This document shows positions 26,358 to 34,855 of a stretch of 64,000 nt of DNA, piece after piece. This DNA comes from CAIKLP01 sp965279595 (lineage in GTDB: Bacteria > Bacteroidota > Bacteroidia > Sphingobacteriales > Sphingobacteriaceae): assembly GCA_965279595.1 (NCBI GenBank), contig OZ257246.1, forward strand, positions 1,798,001-1,862,000, read 5' to 3'. Every line of letters starts with the position of its first letter. Within the stretch, counting starts at the first letter, position 1. The position numbers and the translations under genes are program-made. The notes beneath the pieces are model-generated. The model saw only the letters and a list, made by a program, of their open reading frames with translations. It made no database searches and was not told where the DNA came from.

Positions 26358-26822
26358 TTATTTTAAATTATTAAAAATTTCTTGAATTCTATTATGTGCC
26401 ATATTTATTCCTTGTGCAAATGGTAATTTCAATAGTTGATCTCTTAATTCTATTGACTTGTATATGACTTGCATGGTAAGTCTGCTAGTTTTGTCAGTTA
26501 ATTTTTCAAAGGTTAGAAATTCTAATTGTGCAGGGAAAGGAGTATTCAGCATTTCAAAAGTGCGTATGATAGATTGATTTGAAATAAATTCATGAACCAC
26601 CCCTGTAAATAAATGTTTGTTACCCATTGGGTCAGTGGTTTCAAATTGATAAGCACTATGACTTTTATTTTCAAGCTTTATTACCTTAGTGCCCATCCAT
26701 TGTTCAACAAATTCAGGTTCCTCATAAGCTTTAAAAAGCAGTTCAATAGGCAAATCAAAATCTCTAATGATGAATAATTCTTGTTTGCCTTCTTCTGCAT
26801 TTATTTTTGTTTTTAATTCCAT
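26358..26822 (-). CDS. SRPBCC/AHSA1 family protein
   Basis: 154 residues with the helix-grip fold. RDFDLPIELLFKAYEEPEFVEQWMG is the AHSA1 signature at the N-terminus, and FLTFEKLTDKTSRLTMQVIYKS lies in the centre. It binds hydrophobic ligands in a deep cavity. Typically encoded with an ArsR regulator, as here (4 bp apart). The ligand is unknown. Confidence 0.92.
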   Translation of the reverse strand: MELKTKINAEEGKQELFIIRDFDLPIELLFKAYEEPEFVEQWMGTKVIKLENKSHSAYQFETTDPMGNKHLFTGVVHEFISNQSIIRTFEMLNTPFPAQLEFLTFEKLTDKTSRLTMQVIYKSIELRDQLLKLPFAQGINMAHNRIQEIFNNLK

Positions 26823-26826
26823 AGGT

Positions 26827-27165
26827 TTATTTTTTTTTCTGACCTTTTTCAGCTTCGTATTTTTTCATTACTGACTCTAATTTGTTGAATCGATCATCCC
26901 ATATTTTGCGGAATGGTTCAATAAATTCTGCTATTGCTTTCATTTTTTTAGCATTGATATGGTAATAAATCTCTCTACCATTTTGTTCTTGTTTAAGTAA
27001 TTCGCATTCAGTGAGTATTTGAATATGCTTAGAAACTGTTGGTCTTGCGGTATCAAAATTAGAGGCAATGGCCCCAGCAGACATAGATTGTGTGGCAACC
27101 AATAGGAGTATGGCTCGTCTGGTAGGGTCAGCAATGGCTTGAAATACATCTCTTCTTAAATTCAT
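26827..27165 (-). CDS. ArsR family (winged HTH) repressor
   Basis: 112 residues. AIADPTRRAILLLVATQSMSAG then a helix-turn-helix (SNFDTARPTVSKHIQILTE) and GREIYYHINAKKM is the standard ArsR fold. No ELCVCDL-type metal-binding cysteines are present, so it is probably not a metal sensor. It is first gene of the ArsR-AHSA1-DoxX-DUF4256-YdeI run. The upstream region (27170-27214) has a consensus promoter overlapped by two inverted repeats, as expected for autoregulation. Confidence 0.92.
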   Translation of the reverse strand: MNLRRDVFQAIADPTRRAILLLVATQSMSAGAIASNFDTARPTVSKHIQILTECELLKQEQNGREIYYHINAKKMKAIAEFIEPFRKIWDDRFNKLESVMKKYEAEKGQKKK

Positions 27166-27169
27166 TGTG

Positions 27170-27214
27170 TAGCTATTTGACTACAAATATACTGAAGTCA
27201 TTTAACTACGCAAA
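27170..27214 (-). promoter_or_regulatory. Promoter and dual operator of the arsR operon
   Basis: On the minus strand TTTG (27214-27211), a 19-bp spacer and TATATTTG (27191-27184) are a full Bacteroidota -33/-7 promoter, 18 bp before the ATG. Two related inverted repeats flank the -7 box: AGTTAAATGACT (27207-27196) and TAGTCAAATAGCTA (27183-27170). Both share the core TAGTYAAATR. Binding by ArsR here would block transcription (inference from family and position). Confidence 0.72.
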
Positions 27215-27356
27215 TTTATTATTGAAGTTGTGAACAAATTGATATTAAATTCCAATTTTGTTAGCCATTCTAAAGCCAAAATTATATTTATAGGGATTAT
27301 TCAAATCGCAGAGGAGCGATTTAATTTTATATAAAGGTTGAGAATTTGACTAAAAT

Positions 27357-27887
27357 CTATTTTTCTAGAATTTTTTTCAGGTTCGTTAAACTAACATCCA
27401 TGTCATTGGCTAGCATTTTCTCAATCATAAACAACATCACATTCATTGGATATTTCATGGTGCTTGAATTACTCCAAGTAATTTTAGTTTGATTTTCAGA
27501 GAGGCTTTCCAATTCAAATTTGGCGATAGAAACACCAGCAAATGGTCTGATAAATCTAATTTCCGTTTCTATGATTTTATCTTCAACTATAGAAATAATT
27601 TCTTGTTCACCAGCACCTGCCTTGTTATTACCATTCCATCCATATACAAACCCAACTGTGCCATCGATACCTTTGAAATCCCTACTCATATTAGGGTCTA
27701 CCATTACCCATTTATTATAAAAATCTTGGTTTTTTAATAATTTGAGATAATTAAAAGCTAATTTAATAGGAGTGTTTATAATAATTTCTCTTTTAATTAG
27801 ATAATCTTTTTTAGAGAAACTCGCTATAATTAGAATTAGCGCAATAATAGCAAGTAAAACAAATAGAATATTTAAAAGTAAGCTCAT
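27357..27887 (-). CDS. SRPBCC family protein with N-terminal membrane anchor
   Basis: 176 residues. A single hydrophobic helix at about 5-25, followed by a START/polyketide-cyclase-like domain: NTPIKLAFNYLKLLKNQDFYNKW, then GTVGFVYGWNGNNKAGAGEQEI. The family binds lipids or aromatic ligands. It is a second SRPBCC gene 191 bp upstream of the ArsR operon on the same strand, separately transcribed. Ligand unknown. Confidence 0.85.
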   Translation of the reverse strand: MSLLLNILFVLLAIIALILIIASFSKKDYLIKREIIINTPIKLAFNYLKLLKNQDFYNKWVMVDPNMSRDFKGIDGTVGFVYGWNGNNKAGAGEQEIISIVEDKIIETEIRFIRPFAGVSIAKFELESLSENQTKITWSNSSTMKYPMNVMLFMIEKMLANDMDVSLTNLKKILEK

Positions 27888-27992
27888 GATTTTGAATGTT
27901 AATTGAATTTAAACTTAGTAATTATTTTATAGAAGCTGAAAATTATATAGATTAATTGATATTTAATTTCTTATATAATGAAGATCTTATAG

Positions 27993-29120
27993 TTATTTAA
28001 ATAATTGATAAAATGAATTACCATTAAATTTACATATACCATTAGCATCAGTTCCAAACCAAAGCTCGCCTGTATTGTCTTTGAAAATTGTATTTACAGA
28101 ATTACTACTTAAGCCATCATTCGTAGTATAATTGACTAACTGATATCCATTATATTTCCAAACTCCGGCATCAACAGTACCTACCCAAATGTTTCCTTCT
28201 TTATCTTCATTGATGGCATAAACACGAGCCATTGTGCCTGGTTCAGAAGTTCCAGCCATTCTAAATGCTTTGTTACTTAGACTTTTTTCTTCAGTTATAT
28301 TAATTAATTTCTCTCCATCATATTTAAACAAACCAGAGCCATTGTTTCCAATCCAAATATTCCCTTTACTATCTTCAAATAAACCTAATACTGCTGGTCC
28401 AGCTAAACCTTTATCCGTAAACCATGTGAATAATTTACCATCAAATTTACAAACTCCTTGTGCTTGTGTGCCAAACCATATATTGTTATTTTTATCTTTA
28501 AGTAAACAATATACAGCATGTCTACTAAGTGCATAAGGGTCGCTTTTTATTTCATTTGTAATTTGTTCTTTTTTCGGAAAAGGCAAATGTTCTAATTGAT
28601 TGTTTTTAAAATGAAATGCACCATCACCTGCGTAAAACCATAAGTCGTTTGGTTCTACATTCCACATATGATGGTTGCTTTTTATTTTTGTTGATTGTTC
28701 TTTTTGTGTATAAGTGATTATTTTTTCACCCTCCAAACAACTTACACCAAATAGGCCAGTTGAAAACCAAATATTCCCAATATGATCTTCTTGAATTTTT
28801 AAAATTTGATTATTTGCAAGTCCGTCATTCTCTGTATACTGTTTGATTGTATTTCCATCATATTTATAAACCCCTTCAGCATTTGTTCCAATCCAATAAT
28901 TTCCTTTTTTATCTTGAAAAATACTTCTAATATTATTGTCGATAGTTAATCCAGAATTATTTTGGAATGTAAAATTGTAATTAAAATTTACAGATGAGTT
29001 GGAACTCAAACTGCCTTCAGATGAGTTAGTATTTTGACTAAAGCCTGGATTAGGAATATTGAAAAATATTATAAAAGATAAAAGTGTTGTAGTTATTATT
29101 TTAAAGTTTGAATAGTGCAT
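27993..29120 (-). CDS. Secreted two-component-regulator-propeller (Reg_prop) protein
   Basis: 375 residues with a signal peptide (IITTTLLSFIIFFNIPNPGFSQ). The rest is about seven repeats of the pattern I-x-D-x-x-GNIWIGT..GVxxYDG, a beta-propeller as in the sensor domains of Bacteroidota hybrid two-component systems. No transmembrane, Y_Y_Y, kinase or HTH part follows, so this is a stand-alone exported propeller. It may bind a sugar or protein ligand. Neighbours do not explain it; 105 bp separates it from SRPBCC and 51 bp from a membrane protein. Confidence 0.85.
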   Translation of the reverse strand: MHYSNFKIITTTLLSFIIFFNIPNPGFSQNTNSSEGSLSSNSSVNFNYNFTFQNNSGLTIDNNIRSIFQDKKGNYWIGTNAEGVYKYDGNTIKQYTENDGLANNQILKIQEDHIGNIWFSTGLFGVSCLEGEKIITYTQKEQSTKIKSNHHMWNVEPNDLWFYAGDGAFHFKNNQLEHLPFPKKEQITNEIKSDPYALSRHAVYCLLKDKNNNIWFGTQAQGVCKFDGKLFTWFTDKGLAGPAVLGLFEDSKGNIWIGNNGSGLFKYDGEKLINITEEKSLSNKAFRMAGTSEPGTMARVYAINEDKEGNIWVGTVDAGVWKYNGYQLVNYTTNDGLSSNSVNTIFKDNTGELWFGTDANGICKFNGNSFYQLFK

Positions 29121-29171
29121 TTTATTTTGTAATTATTTATTATGATTTTATTAATCAATCCATTCAAATAT

Positions 29172-29552
29172 TTATTTCTTCCTATTAATAAAATAAATCA
29201 TAACAATTGAAATAATACACATCACAATTGCGCTAAGCACCATCGACATTTCATTTTGCATAATTCCAATTATCAGATCTCCAATAAACATTACAAAAAA
29301 GAATAAATAGGAAATACTCAACATCGGAATTGATTTTTTATATGTTGCATAGCCAAAAATTACAGCAAGCGCAAATTGTCTAGCAGCCCACATGTTTACC
29401 ACATAGCTAACCCCTTTGGCACTTAAATCAACTGTTTCTAAAATTGATTCAGGTGAAAGATATAATGAAATACTCACCATAAATTCCATAATAGAAAATA
29501 GTGCAGATACTACCAGTACCCAAACAGCTATTTTTTTTTGTTCTACAGACAT
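29172..29552 (-). CDS. Four-helix membrane protein of unknown function
   Basis: 126 residues with four hydrophobic segments, short loops and a short charged C-terminus (INRKK). VVNMWAARQFALAVIFGYA between helices 1 and 2 is the best-conserved-looking part. No domain recognised. It stands between the propeller gene and the T9SS cargo gene. Confidence 0.72.
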   Translation of the reverse strand: MSVEQKKIAVWVLVVSALFSIMEFMVSISLYLSPESILETVDLSAKGVSYVVNMWAARQFALAVIFGYATYKKSIPMLSISYLFFFVMFIGDLIIGIMQNEMSMVLSAIVMCIISIVMIYFINRKK

Positions 29553-29599
29553 ATATTTATTTTTACTCTTTATATTTATTTACAAACTTTGAATTGATG

Positions 29600-31393
29600 T
29601 TATTCTTTCAAAACAATAAACTTCGTTGAATATTGTTGATGTTTTTTCAATTTTGTATAATAAACTCCATTTGATAAATCATCAATCATAATTTTTAAAT
29701 TCGGTTTTGTGATAACCACAGATTTAATTAAACTTCCCATAGTATTAAATATTTCTACTGTTTCTGGTAATGAGTAATTTGAAAAATTAAATGTGATGAA
29801 ATCTTTTGCTGGATTTGGATAACAACTAAAAATAAATGGGCGTGAATTGTTTACAATCCCAACTGCTTCACAATTATATTTTATGGAATAGGAGGTAGTA
29901 TCCAATGGACAATTAGAAACTGGATTGGTTACTTTACATTCATATTTACCTGAACCGTATATTAATAAGGTATCTTGGTTAGTTAAAGATGGAATTAAGG
30001 TATCATTTTTGTACCAATAGATGTTTTCGAAACCATTTAAAAATCCATTGATATGTAATAATGCAAATGCAACAGTATCTCCTTGGCATGGATTTCCAAT
30101 TAGATCAAAATAATATCCCGACCATTCTGTAGATTTTGAATATACTTGAGACATTTCTGAACAACCATTCACTGTTGAATTTACGCTAAAGCCAGTTTTA
30201 GCATAACGAAAATAATTGGGCAAGTATTGATTAGTTTCAGGAAGTGGACTACCATTATAATACCATTGATAACTGTCTGCATTTTGAGTCCAAAGTGTAT
30301 CATGATCACAAAGCCAAGATTTGTTATTGTAAATAGTTGGTGTGTGATTACATATTTGAACAATTGTATCAACTGTATTCGAATGTGATCCTTGCAAATC
30401 ACAATTGCTAATGGTAAGTGATACTAAATAGTTACCACTATTCAAGTAGGAGTGAGAGGTGTAGGTATTATTAGAGGTATTACCATCCCCAAAATTCCAC
30501 AAATATTTTTCACTTGCACTTATGTTTTTCGGATAAAAATTAATTTCATTTATACTATCCCCAACTTGAAAACTAAAATTCGCAGGTGAAAGTTTTTTAT
30601 AATCCCATTGCTGTAGTTTATTGAAAACTGTTTCCTTTACTGCATTTCTAATGATAGCAGCATCATTTGCATTTAATCCGAAATTGTAAGTAATAAATGT
30701 TGGGTCTTTTTTAAATATACTGGTATAAAAGCAACATGCTGCTGCATACGAACCAGCTGTTGATGGATGACTTTCATCAGGATCATATAATTCTATATTT
30801 GGAAAGTTATTTCTTAAATAATTCCAAACAATAGAAACCGGTGAAACTTCTCCCTTAATTGATTTACTAATATTTAAATATTTATTTCTAAGTGTAGTAT
30901 CCATTCCTTGATAGCTGCACATCTCTGGAAAACTAGCACAGTTAAATTGATCTCCGTTTTTTCTACCCCAAGTCATATAAGGCATAATTACCGCACAAGG
31001 ACTTGATTGTTTAATTAGATTGGCTAATGCAGAAGCGCCACTATTAAATTGACTGGTATTTATTATAGGTTCCTGACTTTGTCCTTGAATTACAACATAA
31101 TCCCAATTACCAATCTTAATTTTATTTTTACTCGTTATAGATGAGTGATGATCTGATAATCGAAAACCACCTGGTGCATTCTTATCATATATCAATGTAT
31201 CTCCAGTGGAATTGGATACATTTTGAATTATTTGCGGCAGATTATTAACTTCAGTATAGCTATTTCCTAAGAAGAGGACATTAAATTTAAATTGGGCATT
31301 GGCTTCATTTTTTGAAAAGCTGAGTGTGAATAATATTAACATTACCAATGAATGCTTCACCCATTTAATTCTAAGTTTTCTTTGAATGCACAT
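29600..31393 (-). CDS. T9SS cargo protein: SGNH hydrolase-like, PKD domain, type A sorting domain
   Basis: 597 residues. A signal peptide ends near residue 34 (ANAQ). The N-terminal domain (about 35-260) has FLGNSYTEVNNLP as the nucleophile block and DESHPSTAGSYAAA as a DxxH-type block, like SGNH/GDSL esterases. A PKD domain follows (about 280-350: YLWNFGDGNT, HSYLNSGNYLVSLTIS), then an immunoglobulin-like stretch. The end (about 525-597: CYPNPAKDFITF through GVYYTKLKK) is a type IX secretion C-terminal domain. The protein is thus a surface or secreted esterase candidate, exported by the T9SS; the substrate is unknown. Confidence 0.9.
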   Translation of the reverse strand: MCIQRKLRIKWVKHSLVMLILFTLSFSKNEANAQFKFNVLFLGNSYTEVNNLPQIIQNVSNSTGDTLIYDKNAPGGFRLSDHHSSITSKNKIKIGNWDYVVIQGQSQEPIINTSQFNSGASALANLIKQSSPCAVIMPYMTWGRKNGDQFNCASFPEMCSYQGMDTTLRNKYLNISKSIKGEVSPVSIVWNYLRNNFPNIELYDPDESHPSTAGSYAAACCFYTSIFKKDPTFITYNFGLNANDAAIIRNAVKETVFNKLQQWDYKKLSPANFSFQVGDSINEINFYPKNISASEKYLWNFGDGNTSNNTYTSHSYLNSGNYLVSLTISNCDLQGSHSNTVDTIVQICNHTPTIYNNKSWLCDHDTLWTQNADSYQWYYNGSPLPETNQYLPNYFRYAKTGFSVNSTVNGCSEMSQVYSKSTEWSGYYFDLIGNPCQGDTVAFALLHINGFLNGFENIYWYKNDTLIPSLTNQDTLLIYGSGKYECKVTNPVSNCPLDTTSYSIKYNCEAVGIVNNSRPFIFSCYPNPAKDFITFNFSNYSLPETVEIFNTMGSLIKSVVITKPNLKIMIDDLSNGVYYTKLKKHQQYSTKFIVLKE

Positions 31394-31587
31394 GGTTTTA
31401 TATTGTCCTTTGAAAATATTTTATCTTATGGATTGAATTAAAAGTAAAATTCAAATAATCATTATATAATATTACGTATAAAGATTATTCAAAAATCATC
31501 TATCATATTAAAGTTACATGGATTATTAAAAAGATTGTCTGAAAATTGAAAAATAATCAAACTGCCATAAAGGATATATTGTAGTAA

Positions 31588-31619
31588 ACAAAAAAGCCTT
31601 TCGAGGTATCGAAAGGCTT
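31588..31619 (-). terminator. Intrinsic terminator after tRNA-Arg
   Basis: On the minus strand an 11-bp perfect stem AAGCCTTTCGA/TCGAAAGGCTT (31619-31609 with 31604-31594) with a 4-nt loop, followed by a TTTTTT run. It begins a few bases after the tRNA 3' end. Confidence 0.88.
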
Positions 31620-31622
31620 CTG

Positions 31623-31696
31623 TGCACTTGTAGGGATTCGAACCCCAAACCTTCTCATCCGTAGTGAGATGCTCTATCCAATTGAGCTACAAGTGC
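31623..31696 (-). tRNA. tRNA-Arg (anticodon ACG)
   Basis: 74 nt. Acceptor stem GCACTTG/CAAGTGC, a D-arm AGCTCAATTGGATAGAGC, anticodon stem TCTCA/TGAGA with loop CTACGGA giving anticodon ACG, and T-arm GGGTTCGAATCCC. Discriminator A; the terminal CCA is not encoded. Followed by its own terminator. ACG (inosine after editing) reads CGU/CGC/CGA arginine codons. Confidence 0.97.
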
Positions 31697-31810
31697 GTTT
31701 TTCGCTTCAAAAAGCATTTATTTACTCCTTTGAAGGGCTGCAAATATAAGTGATGCAAATTAAATTCCCATGTTTTTTTTGAAAATAAAGCTGTTGAGTG
31801 AAACAATTGG

Positions 31811-31840
31811 ACATAAAAATACCCCAATTATTTGGGGCAT
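31811..31840 (-). terminator. Intrinsic terminator after the peroxiredoxin gene
   Basis: CCCCAA/TTGGGG stem (31837-31832 with 31827-31822) and loop of 4, followed on the minus strand by ATTTTTAT. It lies 16-45 bp downstream of the peroxiredoxin stop. Confidence 0.7.
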
Positions 31841-31855
31841 TTTATTTTAAATTAT

Positions 31856-32326
31856 TTATGAAATAGCTGCAACACAAGCTTGTATAGCCTCGAAATTAGG
31901 TAACTCTGAAGCCAATTCTAACACTTCTGCATATTGAACTATACCTTTGCTATCAATAACAAATGCGGCACGTTTTGAAACACCGTTCATATTCAAAATC
32001 CAATGCTCATAAAAAGACCCATAGGCTTGTGATACTTCTTTATTGAAATCAGACAACAAATTGAAGTTGTAATTTTGTTCTTCTTTAAATTTAATTAAAG
32101 TAAATACTGAGTCAACAGAAATACCTAAAACTTCTGCATTCAATTGTGTATAGTAATTTAAATTATCACGCATAGTACACAATTGTGTAGTACAAGTTCC
32201 AGTAAATGCTTGGGGATAAAAATGTATTACTACTTTTTTTCCTAAAAAATCACTCAAAGCAATTTCTTTTTTTTCTGTGTTAAATAGTTTAAATGCGGGT
32301 GCTTGTTGACCAACTGTTATGCTCAT
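31856..32326 (-). CDS. Peroxiredoxin (AhpC/TSA-Bcp type)
   Basis: 156 residues. The peroxidatic cysteine is C45 in FTGTCTTQLC, with a second cysteine C50 five residues on, as in PrxQ/Bcp-like enzymes. HFYPQAFTGTC is the usual active site and the YGSF segment follows later. It reduces hydroperoxides using thioredoxin. A tRNA-Arg and its terminator lie downstream. Confidence 0.93.
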   Translation of the reverse strand: MSITVGQQAPAFKLFNTEKKEIALSDFLGKKVVIHFYPQAFTGTCTTQLCTMRDNLNYYTQLNAEVLGISVDSVFTLIKFKEEQNYNFNLLSDFNKEVSQAYGSFYEHWILNMNGVSKRAAFVIDSKGIVQYAEVLELASELPNFEAIQACVAAIS

Positions 32327-32366
32327 GATTTTTAAATTTATTTTTATAGATTAATTTGAATACTTC

Positions 32367-33278
32367 CTAAACAGCTTTATCCTTCAATTGTTTGCTGATG
32401 ATTGCTAATCCTTCTTCAAAACTATGAGGTTGGTAATTTAATTCATTAATGGCTTTGTCTAATATGAAACCCGTACGGGGCGGGCGTTTGGCCGCTTGAT
32501 TTAAACTTTCTGAATTGATTACTTTGATGTGTTCTTTTGACAATTGATAATAATCAGCTACACGTTCTACAATTTCCAAAACACTCATGAAATCTTTACC
32601 AGATATATTGAACTCGCCTAATGCTTTTTTATTCGCAATAATTATGCAAGCAGTTGCTAAATCTTCAGCTAAAGTAGGCATTCTGAATTGGTCATTGACT
32701 ACAGAAATTGTTTCCGCTTTTTCTAAGGCGCCTTTAGCCCATAAAACAATATTTGTTCTACTCATTGCAGCAGCTACGCCATATACAATGATGGTACGTA
32801 CTATTGTATAATCAATGTTAGAATTTTTTAATTGCTCTTCAGCTGCTAATTTCGATTTTCCATAAAAACTTAAAGGGTTAGCTTCATCTGTTTCTTTATA
32901 TGGACCTTTAGCTCCATCATAAATAAAATCAGTTGATAGATGTATCAAGTGAATTCCATGTTTTTCTGATGCTTTAATTAAATGATTTACTGCATTAACA
33001 TTCAAATCCCAGCATTCACTTTGCTTACTCTCGCAAGTATCCACATTAGTCATGGCAGCAGTGTGAATAATAGTTTGCGGTTTAATTTTATCAATTAAAG
33101 TATAAACTGCATTTTCATCAGTAATGTCTAATGGATAATATTCATAGCCAGAAGGATTAGGATAACGATCGACTCCCAAAGATGTATTTACCAAATGGAT
33201 TTCATTATTATTTCTAAGCTGGTCAGTAAGTTTTTGTCCTAAAAGTCCATTGCTTCCAGTCACTAAAATTGTATTCAT
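32367..33278 (-). CDS. RmlD-like SDR (dTDP-4-dehydrorhamnose reductase family)
   Basis: 303 residues, an extended short-chain dehydrogenase. The NAD(P) loop is GSNGLLGQKL at the N-terminus, the catalytic triad is represented by the LSTDFIYDG segment and the YGKSK motif. The fold and PTLAEDLATACI motif resemble RmlD. No rhamnose genes neighbour it, so the substrate is not proven. Divergent from mdh with an 85-bp spacer. Confidence 0.88.
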   Translation of the reverse strand: MNTILVTGSNGLLGQKLTDQLRNNNEIHLVNTSLGVDRYPNPSGYEYYPLDITDENAVYTLIDKIKPQTIIHTAAMTNVDTCESKQSECWDLNVNAVNHLIKASEKHGIHLIHLSTDFIYDGAKGPYKETDEANPLSFYGKSKLAAEEQLKNSNIDYTIVRTIIVYGVAAAMSRTNIVLWAKGALEKAETISVVNDQFRMPTLAEDLATACIIIANKKALGEFNISGKDFMSVLEIVERVADYYQLSKEHIKVINSESLNQAAKRPPRTGFILDKAINELNYQPHSFEEGLAIISKQLKDKAV

Positions 33279-33363
33279 GTCACGAAAGTAATAATTCGTT
33301 TTATAAACTTAGGATAGTTCCCTATATTCGCGTCAGATTCTAGAAAAAATCAAATCCATTTAT

Positions 33364-34302
33364 ATGAAAATCACCGTAGTAGGAGCTGGAGCGGTAGGTG
33401 CAACCTGCGCAGATAACATTGCTCGTAAAGAATTAGCAAGTGAATTAGTTTTAGTTGATATCAAAGAAGGTTTTGCTGAAGGCAAAGCTATGGACATGAT
33501 GCAGACAGCGGCCCTTTTGGGTTTTGATACAAAAATTGTTGGAAGTACCAATGATTATACTAAAACTGCTGGTACTGATGTAGCTGTAATTACTTCAGGT
33601 ATTCCTCGTAAACCAGGTATGACTCGTGAAGAATTAATTGGAATCAATGCTGGTATAGTAAAAGGAGTAACTGAGAATATTTTAAAGTACTCTCCAAATG
33701 CCATTATTGTGGTTATTTCTAATCCAATGGATACCATGACTTATTTAGCCTTGAAATCAAGTGGTATTCCTAAAAATAGAATCATTGGAATGGGTGGTAT
33801 TTTAGACAGTGCCCGTTTTAAATATTATTTAAGTCAAAGCCTTCAATGTTCATCAAATGATTTGCAAGCAGTTGTTGTAGGTGGACATGGTGATACAACT
33901 ATGATTCCATTAACTCGCTTAGCTACTTTAAATGCTTTGCCAGTAAGTAATTTATTAGATGAAGCATCTTTGCAAAAAGTAGCTGCGGATACAATGATTG
34001 GTGGAGCTACATTAACAGGTTTATTAGGCACATCAGCTTGGTATGCACCTGGTGCTGCTGGTGCGGCATTGGTTGAAGCCATTGTTCGTGATGAGAAAAA
34101 ATTATTTCCTTGCTGTGTTTCCTTAGAAGGGGAGTATGGTCAATCAGATATTTGCTTAGGTGTTCCTGTTGTAATTGGCAGAAATGGCTGGGAGAAAATT
34201 GTAGATTATAAATTAAATGATGCTGAACAAGCAATGTTCAATAAAAGTGCTGACGCTGTTCGTAACATGAATAGTGTTTTGCAAGAAATGAAATTAGTTT
34301 AA
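33364..34302 (+). CDS. mdh: Malate dehydrogenase
   Basis: 312 residues of the LDH-like MDH class. NAD loop GAGAVGATCA at 7-16; substrate arginines in GIPRKPGMTR; DSARF; catalytic histidine in GGHGDTTMIP. Arginine rather than glutamine in the specificity loop (IPRKPGMTR) supports malate over lactate. It oxidises malate to oxaloacetate in the TCA cycle. It ends in a strong terminator, so monocistronic. Confidence 0.96.
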   Translation: MKITVVGAGAVGATCADNIARKELASELVLVDIKEGFAEGKAMDMMQTAALLGFDTKIVGSTNDYTKTAGTDVAVITSGIPRKPGMTREELIGINAGIVKGVTENILKYSPNAIIVVISNPMDTMTYLALKSSGIPKNRIIGMGGILDSARFKYYLSQSLQCSSNDLQAVVVGGHGDTTMIPLTRLATLNALPVSNLLDEASLQKVAADTMIGGATLTGLLGTSAWYAPGAAGAALVEAIVRDEKKLFPCCVSLEGEYGQSDICLGVPVVIGRNGWEKIVDYKLNDAEQAMFNKSADAVRNMNSVLQEMKLV

Positions 34303-34322
34303 ATTTTAATTTAATATAGGAA

Positions 34323-34360
34323 ATATCATTCTGGCTAAAATCGGAATGATATTTTTTTTT
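34323..34360 (+). terminator. Intrinsic terminator after mdh
   Basis: ATATCATTCTG (34323-34333) pairs with CGGAATGATAT (34342-34352) over 11 bp with one G-T pair, loop of 8, followed by a nine-T run. The next gene starts 4 bp further on. Confidence 0.88.
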
Positions 34361-34364
34361 AAAT

Positions 34365-34820
34365 ATGATATCTAAATCTACTAAAGCTATACCCTTTGAA
34401 TTGATTGATCTTCAGCAAGAAGGTTTACATTTAAAAGTGAATGTATTATTGAATGGAAAATCAATTGCGTTATTGATTGATACTGGTGCAAGTAGAACCG
34501 TATTTGATTTGAATTTTATCAAAGAAAATTTTGAAGATTCTAGCTTACAAAAATCAGATTCTTTAACTACCGGTATTGGAACAAATACCCTAGAAAGTTT
34601 TTCTTTGAGTATTGCTAAATTAACAATTGGAAATATTGAAATTGAAAACTTTAAAACTGCTGTGGTAGATTTAAGTCATTTAAATGAAACATACCAAACC
34701 CTTTCTATACCTATGGTTCAAGGTGTTTTGGGAAATGATATACTTAATCAATATGAAGCTTTAATAGATTATAAAAACAAGCAATTTTGGTTAAATAAAA
34801 AAACCAGCTTAAATGAATAA
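34365..34820 (+). CDS. Retropepsin-like aspartic protease
   Basis: 151 residues. A single aspartic protease half with ALLIDTGASRTVFD (D-T-G active site at about 43-45) and a second conserved stretch VQGVLGNDILNQYEALIDY, typical of clan AA (gag-like) bacterial proteases. No signal peptide. It probably works as a homodimer, like retropepsins. The 3' end overlaps a terminator and converges on gyrB. Confidence 0.88.
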   Translation: MISKSTKAIPFELIDLQQEGLHLKVNVLLNGKSIALLIDTGASRTVFDLNFIKENFEDSSLQKSDSLTTGIGTNTLESFSLSIAKLTIGNIEIENFKTAVVDLSHLNETYQTLSIPMVQGVLGNDILNQYEALIDYKNKQFWLNKKTSLNE

Positions 34821-34833
34821 GCTGGTTTTTTTT
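34801..34833 (+). terminator. Convergent terminator between the retropepsin gene and gyrB
   Basis: AAACCAGCTTA/TAAGCTGGTTT (34801-34811 with 34818-34828), a 6-nt loop and a T run. The stem lies partly inside the coding sequence of the retropepsin-like gene. It may also act on the opposite strand for gyrB because of an A-run upstream. Confidence 0.82.
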
Positions 34834-34855
34834 ATTGATTTTTTTATTCAAAAAA

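Noticed and set aside
11128..31393. Genomic island or prophage interpretation of the minus-strand accessory tract
   Set aside because: No integrase, transposase, phage structural gene or tRNA-flanking repeat; codon and base use look like the rest. The genes are scattered small housekeeping and stress functions.
33364..34302. Lactate dehydrogenase
   Set aside because: The specificity loop carries arginine (IPRKPGMTR), as in malate dehydrogenase.
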